Below, one piece after another: positions 18,368-28,329 of a DNA stretch of 64,000 nucleotides. This stretch comes from Cnuella takakiae (GTDB lineage Bacteria; Bacteroidota; Bacteroidia; Chitinophagales; Chitinophagaceae): positions 3,620,252 to 3,684,251 of the forward strand of contig NZ_MTFE01000010.1 in the NCBI RefSeq assembly GCF_001953305.1, in the 5' to 3' direction. Every line of letters starts with the position of its first letter. Position 1 is the first letter of the stretch. A program made the position numbers and the translations under genes. Below the pieces are notes generated by a model. The model searched no databases and had not been told where the DNA came from. It saw only the letters and a program-made list of their open reading frames with translations.

Positions 18368-21300
18368 GTGCTGCTTTCCCTGGTACTGCTAATACTGCTG
18401 GTGCTGGGGTTTTTGCATACCGAATGGGGACAGAACTACGTGGTGCGGCAAGTAACGCAAAGGCTTTCCCGTGACCTCCGTACCCGCATTGCCATTAATA
18501 ACGTGGAGATTGGATTCTTCAACCGGCTGAACCTGGAAGGCGTGCTGGTGGAAGACCAGAGAAAGGATACCCTCCTTTATGCCGGCGCACTCACGGTGCG
18601 CATCACCGACTGGTTCTTTCTGCGCGAAAAGGCGGAACTCAAGTACATAGGGCTGGAAAATGCGGTAATCAAACTGCAACGATCGGATTCCGTTTGGAAC
18701 TACCAGTTCATGGCCGACTATTTTGCATCGCCGGGAAGTTCGGGCCCGAAAAAGAAATCGGGTATTGAGCTGGACCTGAAAGAGGTAGAGCTGCGCAACG
18801 TATCCTTTTTGCAAAAAGACGGATGGGTTGGCCGTGATATGGCCGTTCGGGTGGGCGTAATGAACCTGGATGCCAACCAGCTCAGTATTACCCAACAGGT
18901 CATTGATATCAATAGCCTGGAACTGGTACGGCCTTACTTTTCCCTGTTTGATTATGACGGGAAGCGGCCACCCAAACCCATAGCCGCCAAACCTGCAAAG
19001 GATAAGGATACCACCAGTGGTCCTTTCAATGCCGACAACTGGCGCATGGCGGTGCGCTATATTTCGTTGAAAGATGGCGCTTTCCTTTCCGACCAGGACA
19101 GTACCCATGCCACACATACTTATTTCGACGGCGCCCACCTGGGCTTCCGGAAAATTACCGGCACCATTGAAGGCGTAAAGCTTGTAGGGGACACCCTGCG
19201 TGCCCGGATGAACCTGTCGACCAAGGAACGCAGTGGTTTTACGGTAAATAAAATTGCCGCAAACTTTCGCCTGCATCCCGGTATGATGGAGTTTGCCAAC
19301 CTGGAACTGCGCACCCCCGAAAGCATGCTGGGCAACTACTTTGCCATGCACTATCCTTCCATCAACAGCATGAAGGATTTTATACATGCGGTGCAGATGG
19401 ATGCCAATTTTCGAAACAGCACCATTCACAGCAACGATCTTGCTTTTTTTGCTCCCGAACTGCGCAGCTGGAACCGTACCCTGCGCATCAGTGGCAAGGC
19501 GGAAGGAACCGTAGATGATCTTTCGGCCGAGAACGTGATTGCTACCGCTGGTGCCAACACCTTTTTTGCCGGCGACTTCAGCCTGGTGGGATTGCCCGAT
19601 ATCACTACCACTTTTATCAATGTAAAAGCCAACCAACTCCGCACAACTTATACCGACGCGATTAGCCTTGCTCCTGCCCTGCGCCGGGTAAGCACACCCA
19701 ACCTGCGGCAACTGCAGTTCCTGCGGTTCAATGGCAACTTCACCGGCTTCCTTAATGACTTTGTAACCTTTGGCACCATACAAACGGCGCTGGGCACCGT
19801 GGTCTCCGATCTCAACATGAAATTGCCTGCCGGCAAACCACCCGTATACTCCGGTTCGCTTTCCACCTCAGGTTTCCGCCTGGGCAGTTTCCTCAACGAC
19901 ACAAAGCTGGGCAAACTGAGTTTTGCCGGAAATGTAAAAGGCAGGGGCTTTGAATGGCGCTCCCTTAATGCAAACCTCGATGGCACCATCAGGGCCATTG
20001 AATACAACGGCTATAATTTTCAGAACATAACCGCTAAGGGAAGGGTGGCCAACCGTACCCTTGATGGTGATTTCATTATCAAAGACCCCAATGCCGACCT
20101 GCGTATAAGAGGCCTGGTAGACCTGGCCAGCAAGGTTCCCGTTTTTCGCGCCGAAGCGCAGATAGACTATGCTAACCTGCGCCTGCTGGGTATCACGCCA
20201 CAGGACCTGGTGCTGAAAGGAAACTTTGACCTCGATTTCAGGGGCAATAACCTGAACAACTTTGTGGGCCGTGCCCGCATCACGGAAGCTTCCCTGCTTC
20301 GTGATGGACAGCCCCTGCCCTTCGATTCGTTGACCCTTACTGCCAGCATTCGTGATGGGGTCAAGAACCTGCGGGCATCTTCCAATGAACTGGACGCCGA
20401 AATCAATGGCCGTTATGACCTGGCCTCCTTGCCCGATGCGTTCACGCTTTTTTTGAACCGCTACTACCCTTCTTATATCCGGCCGCCCCGTAGGCAATTG
20501 CCGGCGCAGTCCTTTTCCTTCCGCATTACAACCGGCATCATTGAAGACTATATCAAACTGCTGAACCCCAACTTTACCGGTTTTAATAATAGCGAGATCA
20601 GCGGGATGCTGGACCTGGACTCCAACAAGATGCAGGTGCGTGCCGATGTGCCCCAGGCAGGTTTCAAGCAATACGCATTTTCCAATGTGGCGCTTAATGC
20701 TGATGGCAACCTGGAGCGGCTGATGCTTTATGGCAGTGTGGACAATGCCGTGGTGAGCGACAGCCTTAACTTTCCGCATACTACCCTCAGCATTACGGCC
20801 AGCAACGACCTGTCCACTGTTAACCTCAATACCGTTGCCAACCAGACCATCAACAGCGCGGCGCTGGCAGCGCAGGTGCAAACTTTTGAAGATGGTTTTA
20901 AGGTATTGCTCCAACCCTCGCAATTTGTCATCAATGGAAAAATGTGGACGGCACAGGAAGGCGGGGAACTGGATTTCCGGAAGAATACCGTGGTGCAGGG
21001 CGCCGTGGTGCTGCGCGAAACAGACCAGGAGATCCGGCTGGCAACCCAGCCTTCGGGGATTGGCAACTGGACGGACCTGACGGTTAACCTTACCCGTGTA
21101 AACCTGGGCGACCTCTCGCCGCTGCTGTTGAAACAAAACCGGGTCGATGGTTTGTTGAACGGCGAAATACTTGTGGAAGACCCGCAAAACCGGCTGAACG
21201 TTATCACCAACCTGCGCACCGAAGCCTTGCGCCTGGATAATGACTCGATAGGTTCGGTACTGGCGGCGATTGGGTATAACAATACCACGGGTTTATTAGC

Positions 21301-23146
21301 CGGAACGGTGGACAGCGAAAATCCCGACCAGCAGGTTTCGGTGGAGCTTGCACTCGACCTGATTGATAGCAGCAACCAGCACCAGGACCGTATTTCGGTA
21401 AAAGCAAAAGATTACCCCGTAAAGATTTTAGAACGCTTTATTGGCGGGCTTTTCTCCGGGCTGCAGGGCACCACAACGGGACAACTGGATATTTTGGGCG
21501 AGGGCGCCAACCGCGATTTTGTGGGCAGGGCACAACTGCACAACGCCGGGCTGAAAGTAAATTTCACGCAGGTGTTTTACCGGCTGGATGATACAGAGAT
21601 CGTACTCCGGGAGAATGAAATTGATTTCGGCACCATCAAAATGCGCGACTCACTGGGCAATACCGCCACCATGCGGGGCAAGATCGGGCACGAAGGGTTT
21701 CAGAACATGAAGTTTGACATCCTGGTGCGAACCGATAACAAGCCCATGGTACTGCTTAATACCACCTACCAGGACAACCAGACTTTTTATGGCAGGGCCA
21801 TGGGTACCGGGTCTTTCGAACTTACGGGCAGGCAGGATGATATGTTCATGAATATTGACATGGTGGCTTCCGATAAGGACAGCTCTTATATCACCCTGCC
21901 GCCGGGTGAAAGCCGGGAAAATGGACTGGCCGACTTCATGGTGGAGCGCAAGTATGGCCGCGAAATGACGGAAGAAGAACTGCGCGGCAACAGCACCAAT
22001 CTAACCTACCAGGTAAACCTCACGGCCAACCCGATGGTAAATATTGAGGTGATCCTGGACGAACTGACCGGCGATATCATCAAGGGCCGGGGTACGGGTA
22101 CCCTGTTCATTTCGGCGGGCACCACCGAACCCCTGAATATCAGGGGCCGTTACGACATTCTGGAAGGATCTTACCTCTTTACATTCCAATCCTTTTTCAA
22201 AAAGCCATTCACCATCCGTCCGGGTGGCAACAATTTTATAGAATGGACCGGAGATCCATATGGCGCCAACATCAAATTTGATGCGGTGTACCGTGCCGAA
22301 AAGGTAAGCTTTGCGCCCCTGGTGCAGAGTGGGCTGGTGCCCAGTGCCGCAGGCAATGTAAACGTGTCCAATTTCAGGGGCGATATCAACGTGGTAGCCA
22401 AGCTCACCGGCGAGCTGTTCAAGCCTACCTTTACTTTTGAATTGGAGTTGCCGCGTTCGCTGGGTACAGCCAACGAGTTTACCTATGCCATCCAGCAGAT
22501 TGAGAAAAACCCCAATGAACTGAACAAGCAGGTTACCTACCTCATCGTATTCAACTCCTTTGCGCCTTTTGAAAACGGCACCAACCAGGGCGGTCAGTTT
22601 AACGAACTGGCTTACAATACCATTTCGGGACTCTTTTTTGGCGAGGTAAACAAACGCCTGAACCAGCTACTGTCGAAGGTGATCAACAACAATGACCTTA
22701 CGTTCAATTTCTCCGGATCGCTGTATAACCGCGACCTGGTGAACTCCTCGCGCAACTTCAATATCAACCAGGGCGACGTGAACCTGAGCGTGGGCAAGGG
22801 TTTCTTCGACGATCGTTTTATCATCACATTTGGCAGTACGCTGAACGTGCCGCTTCAAAGTACGCTCCAGCAAACGGTACAATACCTGCCTGATGTAACA
22901 GCGGAATGGCTGATCAATGAAAGCGGCACCGTACGGGCAACTTTCTTTTACCGGCAAAACCTCGATTTCTTCGGCGGATCTTCAGCAGGCGGTGGCATCC
23001 GCACCACCCGAACGGGTGCTTCTATTTCTTACCGGAAGGAGTTCGACTCCTTAAAGGAATTCTTTTTCAATAAAAAGAAAGGACGGTTAAAAGCGCAGGC
23101 GGCTTTGGATAGTTTGCCCTCAGGTACAGATTCGGTGAGGCAGTAA
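18368..23146 (+). CDS. TamB-like translocation and assembly protein
   Basis: A very large protein of at least 1592 residues. It has a single N-terminal membrane anchor (LLSLVLLILLVLGFL) and then thousands of ångström-scale beta-groove repeats typical of AsmA/TamB proteins; TamB (DUF490) homology is strongest in the last 400 residues (LTYQVNLTANPMVNIEVILD, GRYDILEGSYLFT, NFRGDINVVAKLTGELFKP). Proteins of this class bridge the periplasm and help insert outer-membrane proteins or move lipids. The GTG at 18368 gives a start directly at the hydrophobic helix. The frame is open upstream and codes SLKRFFDITGR, a basic flank expected before such an anchor, so translation may begin earlier at a non-ATG codon such as CTG 18338. 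Confidence 0.93.
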   Translation: MLLSLVLLILLVLGFLHTEWGQNYVVRQVTQRLSRDLRTRIAINNVEIGFFNRLNLEGVLVEDQRKDTLLYAGALTVRITDWFFLREKAELKYIGLENAVIKLQRSDSVWNYQFMADYFASPGSSGPKKKSGIELDLKEVELRNVSFLQKDGWVGRDMAVRVGVMNLDANQLSITQQVIDINSLELVRPYFSLFDYDGKRPPKPIAAKPAKDKDTTSGPFNADNWRMAVRYISLKDGAFLSDQDSTHATHTYFDGAHLGFRKITGTIEGVKLVGDTLRARMNLSTKERSGFTVNKIAANFRLHPGMMEFANLELRTPESMLGNYFAMHYPSINSMKDFIHAVQMDANFRNSTIHSNDLAFFAPELRSWNRTLRISGKAEGTVDDLSAENVIATAGANTFFAGDFSLVGLPDITTTFINVKANQLRTTYTDAISLAPALRRVSTPNLRQLQFLRFNGNFTGFLNDFVTFGTIQTALGTVVSDLNMKLPAGKPPVYSGSLSTSGFRLGSFLNDTKLGKLSFAGNVKGRGFEWRSLNANLDGTIRAIEYNGYNFQNITAKGRVANRTLDGDFIIKDPNADLRIRGLVDLASKVPVFRAEAQIDYANLRLLGITPQDLVLKGNFDLDFRGNNLNNFVGRARITEASLLRDGQPLPFDSLTLTASIRDGVKNLRASSNELDAEINGRYDLASLPDAFTLFLNRYYPSYIRPPRRQLPAQSFSFRITTGIIEDYIKLLNPNFTGFNNSEISGMLDLDSNKMQVRADVPQAGFKQYAFSNVALNADGNLERLMLYGSVDNAVVSDSLNFPHTTLSITASNDLSTVNLNTVANQTINSAALAAQVQTFEDGFKVLLQPSQFVINGKMWTAQEGGELDFRKNTVVQGAVVLRETDQEIRLATQPSGIGNWTDLTVNLTRVNLGDLSPLLLKQNRVDGLLNGEILVEDPQNRLNVITNLRTEALRLDNDSIGSVLAAIGYNNTTGLLAGTVDSENPDQQVSVELALDLIDSSNQHQDRISVKAKDYPVKILERFIGGLFSGLQGTTTGQLDILGEGANRDFVGRAQLHNAGLKVNFTQVFYRLDDTEIVLRENEIDFGTIKMRDSLGNTATMRGKIGHEGFQNMKFDILVRTDNKPMVLLNTTYQDNQTFYGRAMGTGSFELTGRQDDMFMNIDMVASDKDSSYITLPPGESRENGLADFMVERKYGREMTEEELRGNSTNLTYQVNLTANPMVNIEVILDELTGDIIKGRGTGTLFISAGTTEPLNIRGRYDILEGSYLFTFQSFFKKPFTIRPGGNNFIEWTGDPYGANIKFDAVYRAEKVSFAPLVQSGLVPSAAGNVNVSNFRGDINVVAKLTGELFKPTFTFELELPRSLGTANEFTYAIQQIEKNPNELNKQVTYLIVFNSFAPFENGTNQGGQFNELAYNTISGLFFGEVNKRLNQLLSKVINNNDLTFNFSGSLYNRDLVNSSRNFNINQGDVNLSVGKGFFDDRFIITFGSTLNVPLQSTLQQTVQYLPDVTAEWLINESGTVRATFFYRQNLDFFGGSSAGGGIRTTRTGASISYRKEFDSLKEFFFNKKKGRLKAQAALDSLPSGTDSVRQ

Positions 23147-23230
23147 TACAGCTGCAGGCATTTAGGTACAAGCACCCCCAATTGCTCCACTAAGTTTTGG
23201 AAAAGGATTGATAGGTGACCATGCACTACG

Positions 23231-23262
23231 CAAAAGCCCCGCACGTTTGTGCAGGGCTTTTG
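23231..23262 (+). terminator. Terminator downstream of TamB-like gene
   Basis: Stem CAAAAGCCC(C)GCAC / GTGC(A)GGGCTTTTG with a GTTT loop, about 85 bases after the stop. It lies between the convergent TamB and ribBA genes, so it might serve both, although its T-run is weak. Confidence 0.65.
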
Positions 23263-23371
23263 ATGGTTCGATAGGCAGCAAAACCAACATTTTTTTCTTT
23301 TAACCTGGATGCTTATTACGCTCAATGCTTGCAGCTTGAAGCTAATTTTTTAGGCGCCTATTCAACTGATC

Positions 23372-24568
23372 TTAATGCAATTCATGTCCCAACTTATCCC
23401 GCTTGGTGGCCAGGTAGCGTTCGTTGTGGGGGTTGGGTGCAACCTTGAGGGGAACATTATCCATTACCTCCAAACCATAACCAATCAGTCCTACCCGCTT
23501 GCGGGGATTATTGGAAATCAGGCGCAGCTTGGTGATACCCAGGTGACGTAGTATTTGCGCACCCACGCCATAGTCGCGCTGGTCCATTTGAAAACCCAAG
23601 TGGAGGTTGGCTTCTACGGTATCCATGCCCTGCTCCTGCAGGCGGTAAGCTTTCAGTTTGTTCAGCAGGCCAATGCCGCGGCCTTCCTGGTTCATGTACA
23701 GGATACAACCCTTACCTTCCTGTTCCACCATTTCCATGGCGCCATGGAGTTGTTCGCCACAATCGCAACGCATGGAGCCCAGTATGTCGCCGGTAAAGCA
23801 GCTGGAGTGCACCCTTACCAGGATGGGCTCGCCGGGTTCCCAGCTGCCTTTTATGAGGGCAAGGTGTTCGTTGGATGTATTTTTTTCCTGGAAGGCTACC
23901 AGCTTGAAGTGGCCGTGCTTGGTGGGCATATCCACGCTTACAATCTCTTCGATCAGGGAATCGCGTTTGATGCGGTACTCGATCAGGTCTTTTATAGAAA
24001 TAATCTTGAAGTCGAATTTCCGGGCAATCTCCTGCAACTCGGGCAGACGTGCCATGGATCCGTCATCGTTGAGGATTTCAACCAGTACACCGGCGGGCTC
24101 AAATCCAGCCAGGCGGGCAAGGTCAATGGCAGCCTCCGTATGACCGGCACGGCGCAGCACACCGCCTTTTTTGGCTCTTAAGGGAAATATATGGCCGGGG
24201 CGGCCAAGGTCATCCGGTTTGGTAGCAGGATCTACCAGGGCCCGGATGGTAGCGGCACGGTCGTGGGCCGAAATACCCGTGGTGCAGCCATGACCGAGCA
24301 GGTCCACAGAGACGGTAAAAGCGGTTTCATGAAGCGCGGTATTATTGTTCACCATCATCTCCAGCTTCAGTGCATCGCACCGCTCCTCCAAAAGGGGAAC
24401 GCAAATCAGGCCGCGGCCGTGCTTGGCCATAAAATTTACGACCTCGGGCGTAATGTTCTGTGCTGCCGTTATAAAATCACCTTCGTTCTCGCGGTCCTCG
24501 TCGTCCACCACAATCACCATCTTGCCTGCCTTGATATCCGCTATCGCACTTTCTATGGTATCCAGCAT
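23372..24568 (-). CDS. ribBA: Bifunctional 3,4-dihydroxy-2-butanone-4-phosphate synthase / GTP cyclohydrolase II
   Basis: 398 residues. The first half (about 1-205) is the RibB domain with the metal and substrate motif [11 protein letters not shown] (22-32) and the HTEAAIDLA region. The second half (about 206-398) is RibA, with zinc cysteines in SSCFTGD and CDCGEQL, and the catalytic stretch [15 protein letters not shown]. It carries out the first committed steps of riboflavin synthesis from ribulose-5-phosphate and from GTP, in the cytoplasm. The gene stands alone here. A TACCTTTG -7 element sits 14 bases before the ATG. I see no FMN riboswitch upstream. Confidence 0.97.
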   Translation of the reverse strand: MLDTIESAIADIKAGKMVIVVDDEDRENEGDFITAAQNITPEVVNFMAKHGRGLICVPLLEERCDALKLEMMVNNNTALHETAFTVSVDLLGHGCTTGISAHDRAATIRALVDPATKPDDLGRPGHIFPLRAKKGGVLRRAGHTEAAIDLARLAGFEPAGVLVEILNDDGSMARLPELQEIARKFDFKIISIKDLIEYRIKRDSLIEEIVSVDMPTKHGHFKLVAFQEKNTSNEHLALIKGSWEPGEPILVRVHSSCFTGDILGSMRCDCGEQLHGAMEMVEQEGKGCILYMNQEGRGIGLLNKLKAYRLQEQGMDTVEANLHLGFQMDQRDYGVGAQILRHLGITKLRLISNNPRKRVGLIGYGLEVMDNVPLKVAPNPHNERYLATKRDKLGHELH

Positions 24569-24582
24569 TTCGGAAATTTTCG

Positions 24583-24590
24583 CAAAGGTA
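24583..24590 (-). promoter_or_regulatory. Bacteroidota -7 element TACCTTTG for ribBA
   Basis: Exact TAnnTTTG on the minus strand, 14 bases from the ribBA ATG. The nearest TTG upstream is 15 bases away, slightly shorter than the usual 17-23 spacing, so the -33 box is uncertain. Confidence 0.45.
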
Positions 24591-24646
24591 ACAAGGAAAA
24601 GAAGGCAAGGGTTCAGGTGGCAACGTTAATTGTGGAAGGCCGGATT

Positions 24647-24765
24647 TTGAGATTTCAGATCTATGATTTCGGATTGCGGGTATCGGATTTTGGTGGGGTA
24701 ACTTAAAAGGGATTTACCACCATGAACAACATCCGAAATCCGATATCCGGCATCCAAAATCCGCT
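24647..24765. repeat. Inverted repeat with heptamer arms (ATCCGNN)
   Basis: The left arm (24647-24695) divides into seven-base units TTGAGAT, TTCAGAT, CTATGAT, TTCGGAT, TGCGGGT, ATCGGAT, TTTGGTG. The right arm (24731-24765) consists of ATCCGAA, ATCCGAT, ATCCGGC, ATCCAAA, ATCCGCT. The arms pair, and GGTGG...CCACC continues the stem towards a small loop near 24705-24712. It lies between the divergent ribBA and TonB receptor genes. Confidence 0.75.
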
Positions 24766-24864
24766 TGCCGGTAATAAATTGTTAATATAAACCCGGTCCT
24801 GTTCGGTCTGTTATTAGTTTCTTTGCAGGGGAAAACCCCTAATCACATCAGAAAATCACAGCAA

Positions 24865-27800
24865 ATGCAAAGGAAATCTACCCTCTTGCTCGGCTTTTTC
24901 TTATTAGCTGCGCAAATCCTTTGGGCCCAGGTAACCACCTCCAGTATCAGTGGTACCGTTACCGGCCCGCAAAACGACCTTTTGGTTGGTGCCACCATCA
25001 CGGCCGTTCACCAACCTACCGGCACCACTTTTCGTACGACATCTTTAACCCGCGGGGTGTACAGCATTCCCAACATGATTCCCGGCGGTCCCTACCGTGT
25101 AGAAGTTAGCTATGTTGGTTTTCAGAACTTTGTTCAGGACAATATCACCCTTTCCCTAGGCGAAAACAGCCGCATTGATGTGCCCCTTGCCACCACCGCA
25201 GGCACCTTGCAGGAAGTGGTAGTAACCGGAACCTCGGGCGCCAACCGCCGCAAAACCGGTGCCTCCACCAGCATTGGTCGCCAGCAAATTGAAAGGCTGC
25301 CAACACTGAGCCGCTCCCTCCAGGATTTTACCCGGCTAACCCCCCAGGCCAATGGCAACTCCTTTGGCGGGGCCAACAACCGCTTCAACAACATCACCAT
25401 TGACGGTGCGGTAAACAATGACGTGTTTGGCTTGTCAGGTTCCGGCACCCCCGGCGGACAGGCCGGCACCCAGCCAATTTCCCTGGATGCCATCCAGGAG
25501 ATCCAGGTGGTTCTGGCACCCTACGATATCACCTACGGCAATTTTACCGGTGGTGGCGTGAACGCCGTAACCCGCTCGGGTACCAACAAGGTGGATGGTT
25601 CGGTGTACTATTTTGTACGCAACCAAAACACCATTGGCTCCGACCCCATCAGCAAAGTGAAATCGGCAACCTTTAGCGACAAGCAGTACGGCTTCCGTGT
25701 AGGCGGTCCCATCATCCAGAACAAATTGTTCTTTTTTGTCAATGGCGAACAAACCCGCCGTACGGCCCCTACCATTTTCAATGCCGGCGAAAACGGCGCC
25801 CTGCTCACTACCCAGGATGCACAAACCCTGGGCACTTTCCTGAATAATACCTACAAGTACGATCCGGGGACCGCAGGCGTGTTTGACGCACAAACCCAGA
25901 GCGACAAACTATTTGCCCGCCTGGACTGGAATATCAGCGAAAAGCACCGACTGACCCTGCGGCATAATTTCATTGATGCCTTCGACGACAATATTTCGCG
26001 ATCGGCTACCCTGTTCCGATTTGGCAACAACGCCTATCGCTTCAACAACAACCAGAATATCACGGTAATGGAATTGCGCAGCCGCTTCAGCAATCGCGTT
26101 TCCAACAACCTGATTTTGGGTAAACACCGCATCCGCGATTTCCGGAGCACCCTTGGTACTGCGTTCCCCTCGGTGGAAATCACTGTTGGATCGGGCACTG
26201 TGCAACTGGGCTCCGAGCGCAGCTCTACCGCCAACGAACTTGATCAGGATATTTTCGAAATCACCGACAACCTGCGGATTACCCGTGGCAAGCACACCAT
26301 TACGGTGGGTACGCACAACGAGTTCTTCCAGTTCCGCAACCTCTTTATCAATAACCTGAATGGCCGCTGGCGCTTCCGAAGCCTCCAGGATTTTTACAAC
26401 AATAACCCCAACCAGCTGGATGCAACCTGGAGCAATGTGGCCGGCACAGCCCGTCCTGCAGCCCGCTTCAATGCCGCCCAGCTTGCATTTTATGCGCAGG
26501 ATGAAATCCAGTTCAACCGCCAGTTCCGCCTCACCTTCGGCCTGCGAGCCGATATGCCGGTGATCCAGGACCAGCCAGGTTTCAACAGGATTGTAGATTC
26601 CACCTTCAAAGGACAGTACTCAACTTCCTATATCCCCAACAAGCAACTGCTGTGGAGCCCCCGCGTTGGCTTCAACTACGATGTGATGGGTAACCGCGAG
26701 GTGATTGTACGGGGTGGTGCAGGTATTTTCACCGGCCGTGTTCCTTTTGTTTGGGTTTCCAACCAGTTTTCGAACAATGGCTTGCTGTTGAATACCTATA
26801 GCCAAACAGACGTAACAGCTACGCCCGCCAACGAGGTAAACAATGGGCTGGGCTTTAATCCCGATGTGAACTATGTCACCAGCCTCAATGCCAACAACCG
26901 CAACTTCGAAACCAACCTGATCGATCGCGAGTTCAAGTTTCCGCAGGTGGCCCGTTTTAACTTAGCTACCGACGTGCGACTGCCCGGTGGTGTGCAGGCA
27001 ACCTTTGAGGCCATTTACAGCAAGACCCTCAATAATATTGCTTACAGCGATGTAAACCTGACCGCTCCTGTTGGTGTGGCAGACCCCGCCTTTAACAACG
27101 GCGCCGATACCCGCATTGCCTATGCCGCTTCGGCTACTGCACGCCGCGTGAATCCCACCATTACCAATGCCATACTGCTGAGCAATACCGATCGGGGATA
27201 TTCGTACAACCTCACGGCGCAGTTTAACCGCACCTGGAAGCATGTGTTTGCGCAGGTAGCCTACAACCACAACAACTCGGCAGATGTCAACTCAGGTTCT
27301 TCTTCCACAGCACTTTCCAACTGGGAGTTTGTGCAGGTAGTTGGCAACCCCAACAACCCGCAACTGGCCATTTCCAACTATGCCCTGCCCCACCGCATCA
27401 CCGCAGTGCTGAGTACCAATTTCGAATATGCCAAGTACTTCCGCACTTCCTTCTCCCTGTTCTATGCAGGTAACTCGGGAACACGCTTTACCTACCTCGT
27501 GAATGGCGACCTGAACAACGACGGCCGCTTTGGCAACGACCTGTTGTATGTGCCCCGCAACGCCAGCGAGATCAACTTCGTGGATTTCCTGAATGCCAAT
27601 GGTACCGTGCGCTTTACAGCTGCGCAACAAGCAGCGGCCTTCCAGCGCTTTATTGATGAAGACAAATACCTGAGCACCCGCCGTGGGCAGTACACCGAGC
27701 GCAATGCCTCCAGCACACCATGGGAGCATGTGATCGATGCCCGTCTGGCACAGGACTTCTTCGTAGGTAAAGGCAAGAACCGCCACACCCTGCAGGTAAC

Positions 27801-28017
27801 TTTCGATGTGTTCAACTTCACCAACCTGCTGAACCGCGACTGGGGCCGTCAGTATGCTGTAACCAACCAGGCATACAGCGTGCTTACCACTGTTACCCGG
27901 GGCACCGGTGCTGCACAGGTGAAAGGCTATACTTTCAACGTAGGCCAGACGCCCTGGAACCCCACTTTTGCTTCCCGTTTCCAGGGACAATTGGGAGTAC
28001 GCTATTCTTTGAATTAA
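24865..28017 (+). CDS. Oar-like TonB-dependent outer-membrane receptor
   Basis: 1050 residues from ATG 24865, chosen because it begins the signal peptide MQRKSTLLLGFFLLAAQILWAQ; the frame has another 14 open codons upstream. After the signal come a carboxypeptidase-regulatory-like domain (about 25-105: ISGTVTGPQNDLLVGATI, GPYRVEVSYVGFQ), a TonB-box-like segment LQEVVVTG, a plug domain (about 125-230: QIERLPTLSRSLQDFTRLTP, NNITIDGAVNN) and a long 22-stranded-type barrel ending in aromatic FQGQLGVRYSLN. It belongs to the Oar group (outer membrane protein with protein or peptide related cargo). No SusD partner follows, so it is not a SusCD pair. Cargo unknown. Confidence 0.94.
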   Translation: MQRKSTLLLGFFLLAAQILWAQVTTSSISGTVTGPQNDLLVGATITAVHQPTGTTFRTTSLTRGVYSIPNMIPGGPYRVEVSYVGFQNFVQDNITLSLGENSRIDVPLATTAGTLQEVVVTGTSGANRRKTGASTSIGRQQIERLPTLSRSLQDFTRLTPQANGNSFGGANNRFNNITIDGAVNNDVFGLSGSGTPGGQAGTQPISLDAIQEIQVVLAPYDITYGNFTGGGVNAVTRSGTNKVDGSVYYFVRNQNTIGSDPISKVKSATFSDKQYGFRVGGPIIQNKLFFFVNGEQTRRTAPTIFNAGENGALLTTQDAQTLGTFLNNTYKYDPGTAGVFDAQTQSDKLFARLDWNISEKHRLTLRHNFIDAFDDNISRSATLFRFGNNAYRFNNNQNITVMELRSRFSNRVSNNLILGKHRIRDFRSTLGTAFPSVEITVGSGTVQLGSERSSTANELDQDIFEITDNLRITRGKHTITVGTHNEFFQFRNLFINNLNGRWRFRSLQDFYNNNPNQLDATWSNVAGTARPAARFNAAQLAFYAQDEIQFNRQFRLTFGLRADMPVIQDQPGFNRIVDSTFKGQYSTSYIPNKQLLWSPRVGFNYDVMGNREVIVRGGAGIFTGRVPFVWVSNQFSNNGLLLNTYSQTDVTATPANEVNNGLGFNPDVNYVTSLNANNRNFETNLIDREFKFPQVARFNLATDVRLPGGVQATFEAIYSKTLNNIAYSDVNLTAPVGVADPAFNNGADTRIAYAASATARRVNPTITNAILLSNTDRGYSYNLTAQFNRTWKHVFAQVAYNHNNSADVNSGSSSTALSNWEFVQVVGNPNNPQLAISNYALPHRITAVLSTNFEYAKYFRTSFSLFYAGNSGTRFTYLVNGDLNNDGRFGNDLLYVPRNASEINFVDFLNANGTVRFTAAQQAAAFQRFIDEDKYLSTRRGQYTERNASSTPWEHVIDARLAQDFFVGKGKNRHTLQVTFDVFNFTNLLNRDWGRQYAVTNQAYSVLTTVTRGTGAAQVKGYTFNVGQTPWNPTFASRFQGQLGVRYSLN

Positions 28018-28040
28018 CCATCAAGTAAATAGTTGCTATA

Positions 28041-28074
28041 AACAAAACAGCCACCGAACGGTGGCTGTTTTGTT
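28041..28074 (+). terminator. Strong terminator after the TonB receptor gene
   Basis: Perfect 15-bp stem AACAAAACAGCCACC / GGTGGCTGTTTTGTT with a GAAC tetraloop, 24 bases after the stop. It is symmetric enough to act in either direction. Confidence 0.92.
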
Positions 28075-28171
28075 ATGTGTTCGATTGAACTAAGACGAAT
28101 GCGGCCATATTACTGGCAAGTAAACAGCATTTTTATACCTCCAGTTATCAACAACACAGGGTTTTCTGCTC

Positions 28172-28202
28172 TTGACAAGAAATTGTTGGAGTTGTACATT
28201 TA
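28172..28202 (+). promoter_or_regulatory. Possible promoter TTG-N20-TACATTTA
   Basis: A TTG (28172-28174) is followed after 20 bases by TACATTTA (28195-28202), seven of eight matches to TAnnTTTG with correct spacing. It would give about a 120-base leader for the gene at 28330. The 312-base gap 28018-28329 otherwise holds only the terminator and AT-rich DNA. Confidence 0.35.
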
Positions 28203-28329
28203 TGAAAGCACATCATTAAGGCTCTGCGTTTTTCCTGCTTTTCATCCAATTAAGTACCCACGAAACCGGTCCTTTTCCCACCCTCAACTTTTTTTTGCAT
28301 CCAGCCTTCCTTCATTTCAATGCAACACC

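Noticed and set aside
19868-21187. Open frame of 439 codons on the minus strand inside the TamB-like gene
   Set aside because: Shadow of the TamB frame; composition is unlike a real protein and no motif is visible.
24569-24820. FMN riboswitch upstream of ribBA
   Set aside because: The region is explained by a heptamer inverted repeat; none of the conserved RFN-element helices could be recognised, and the -7 box is only 14 bases from the start.
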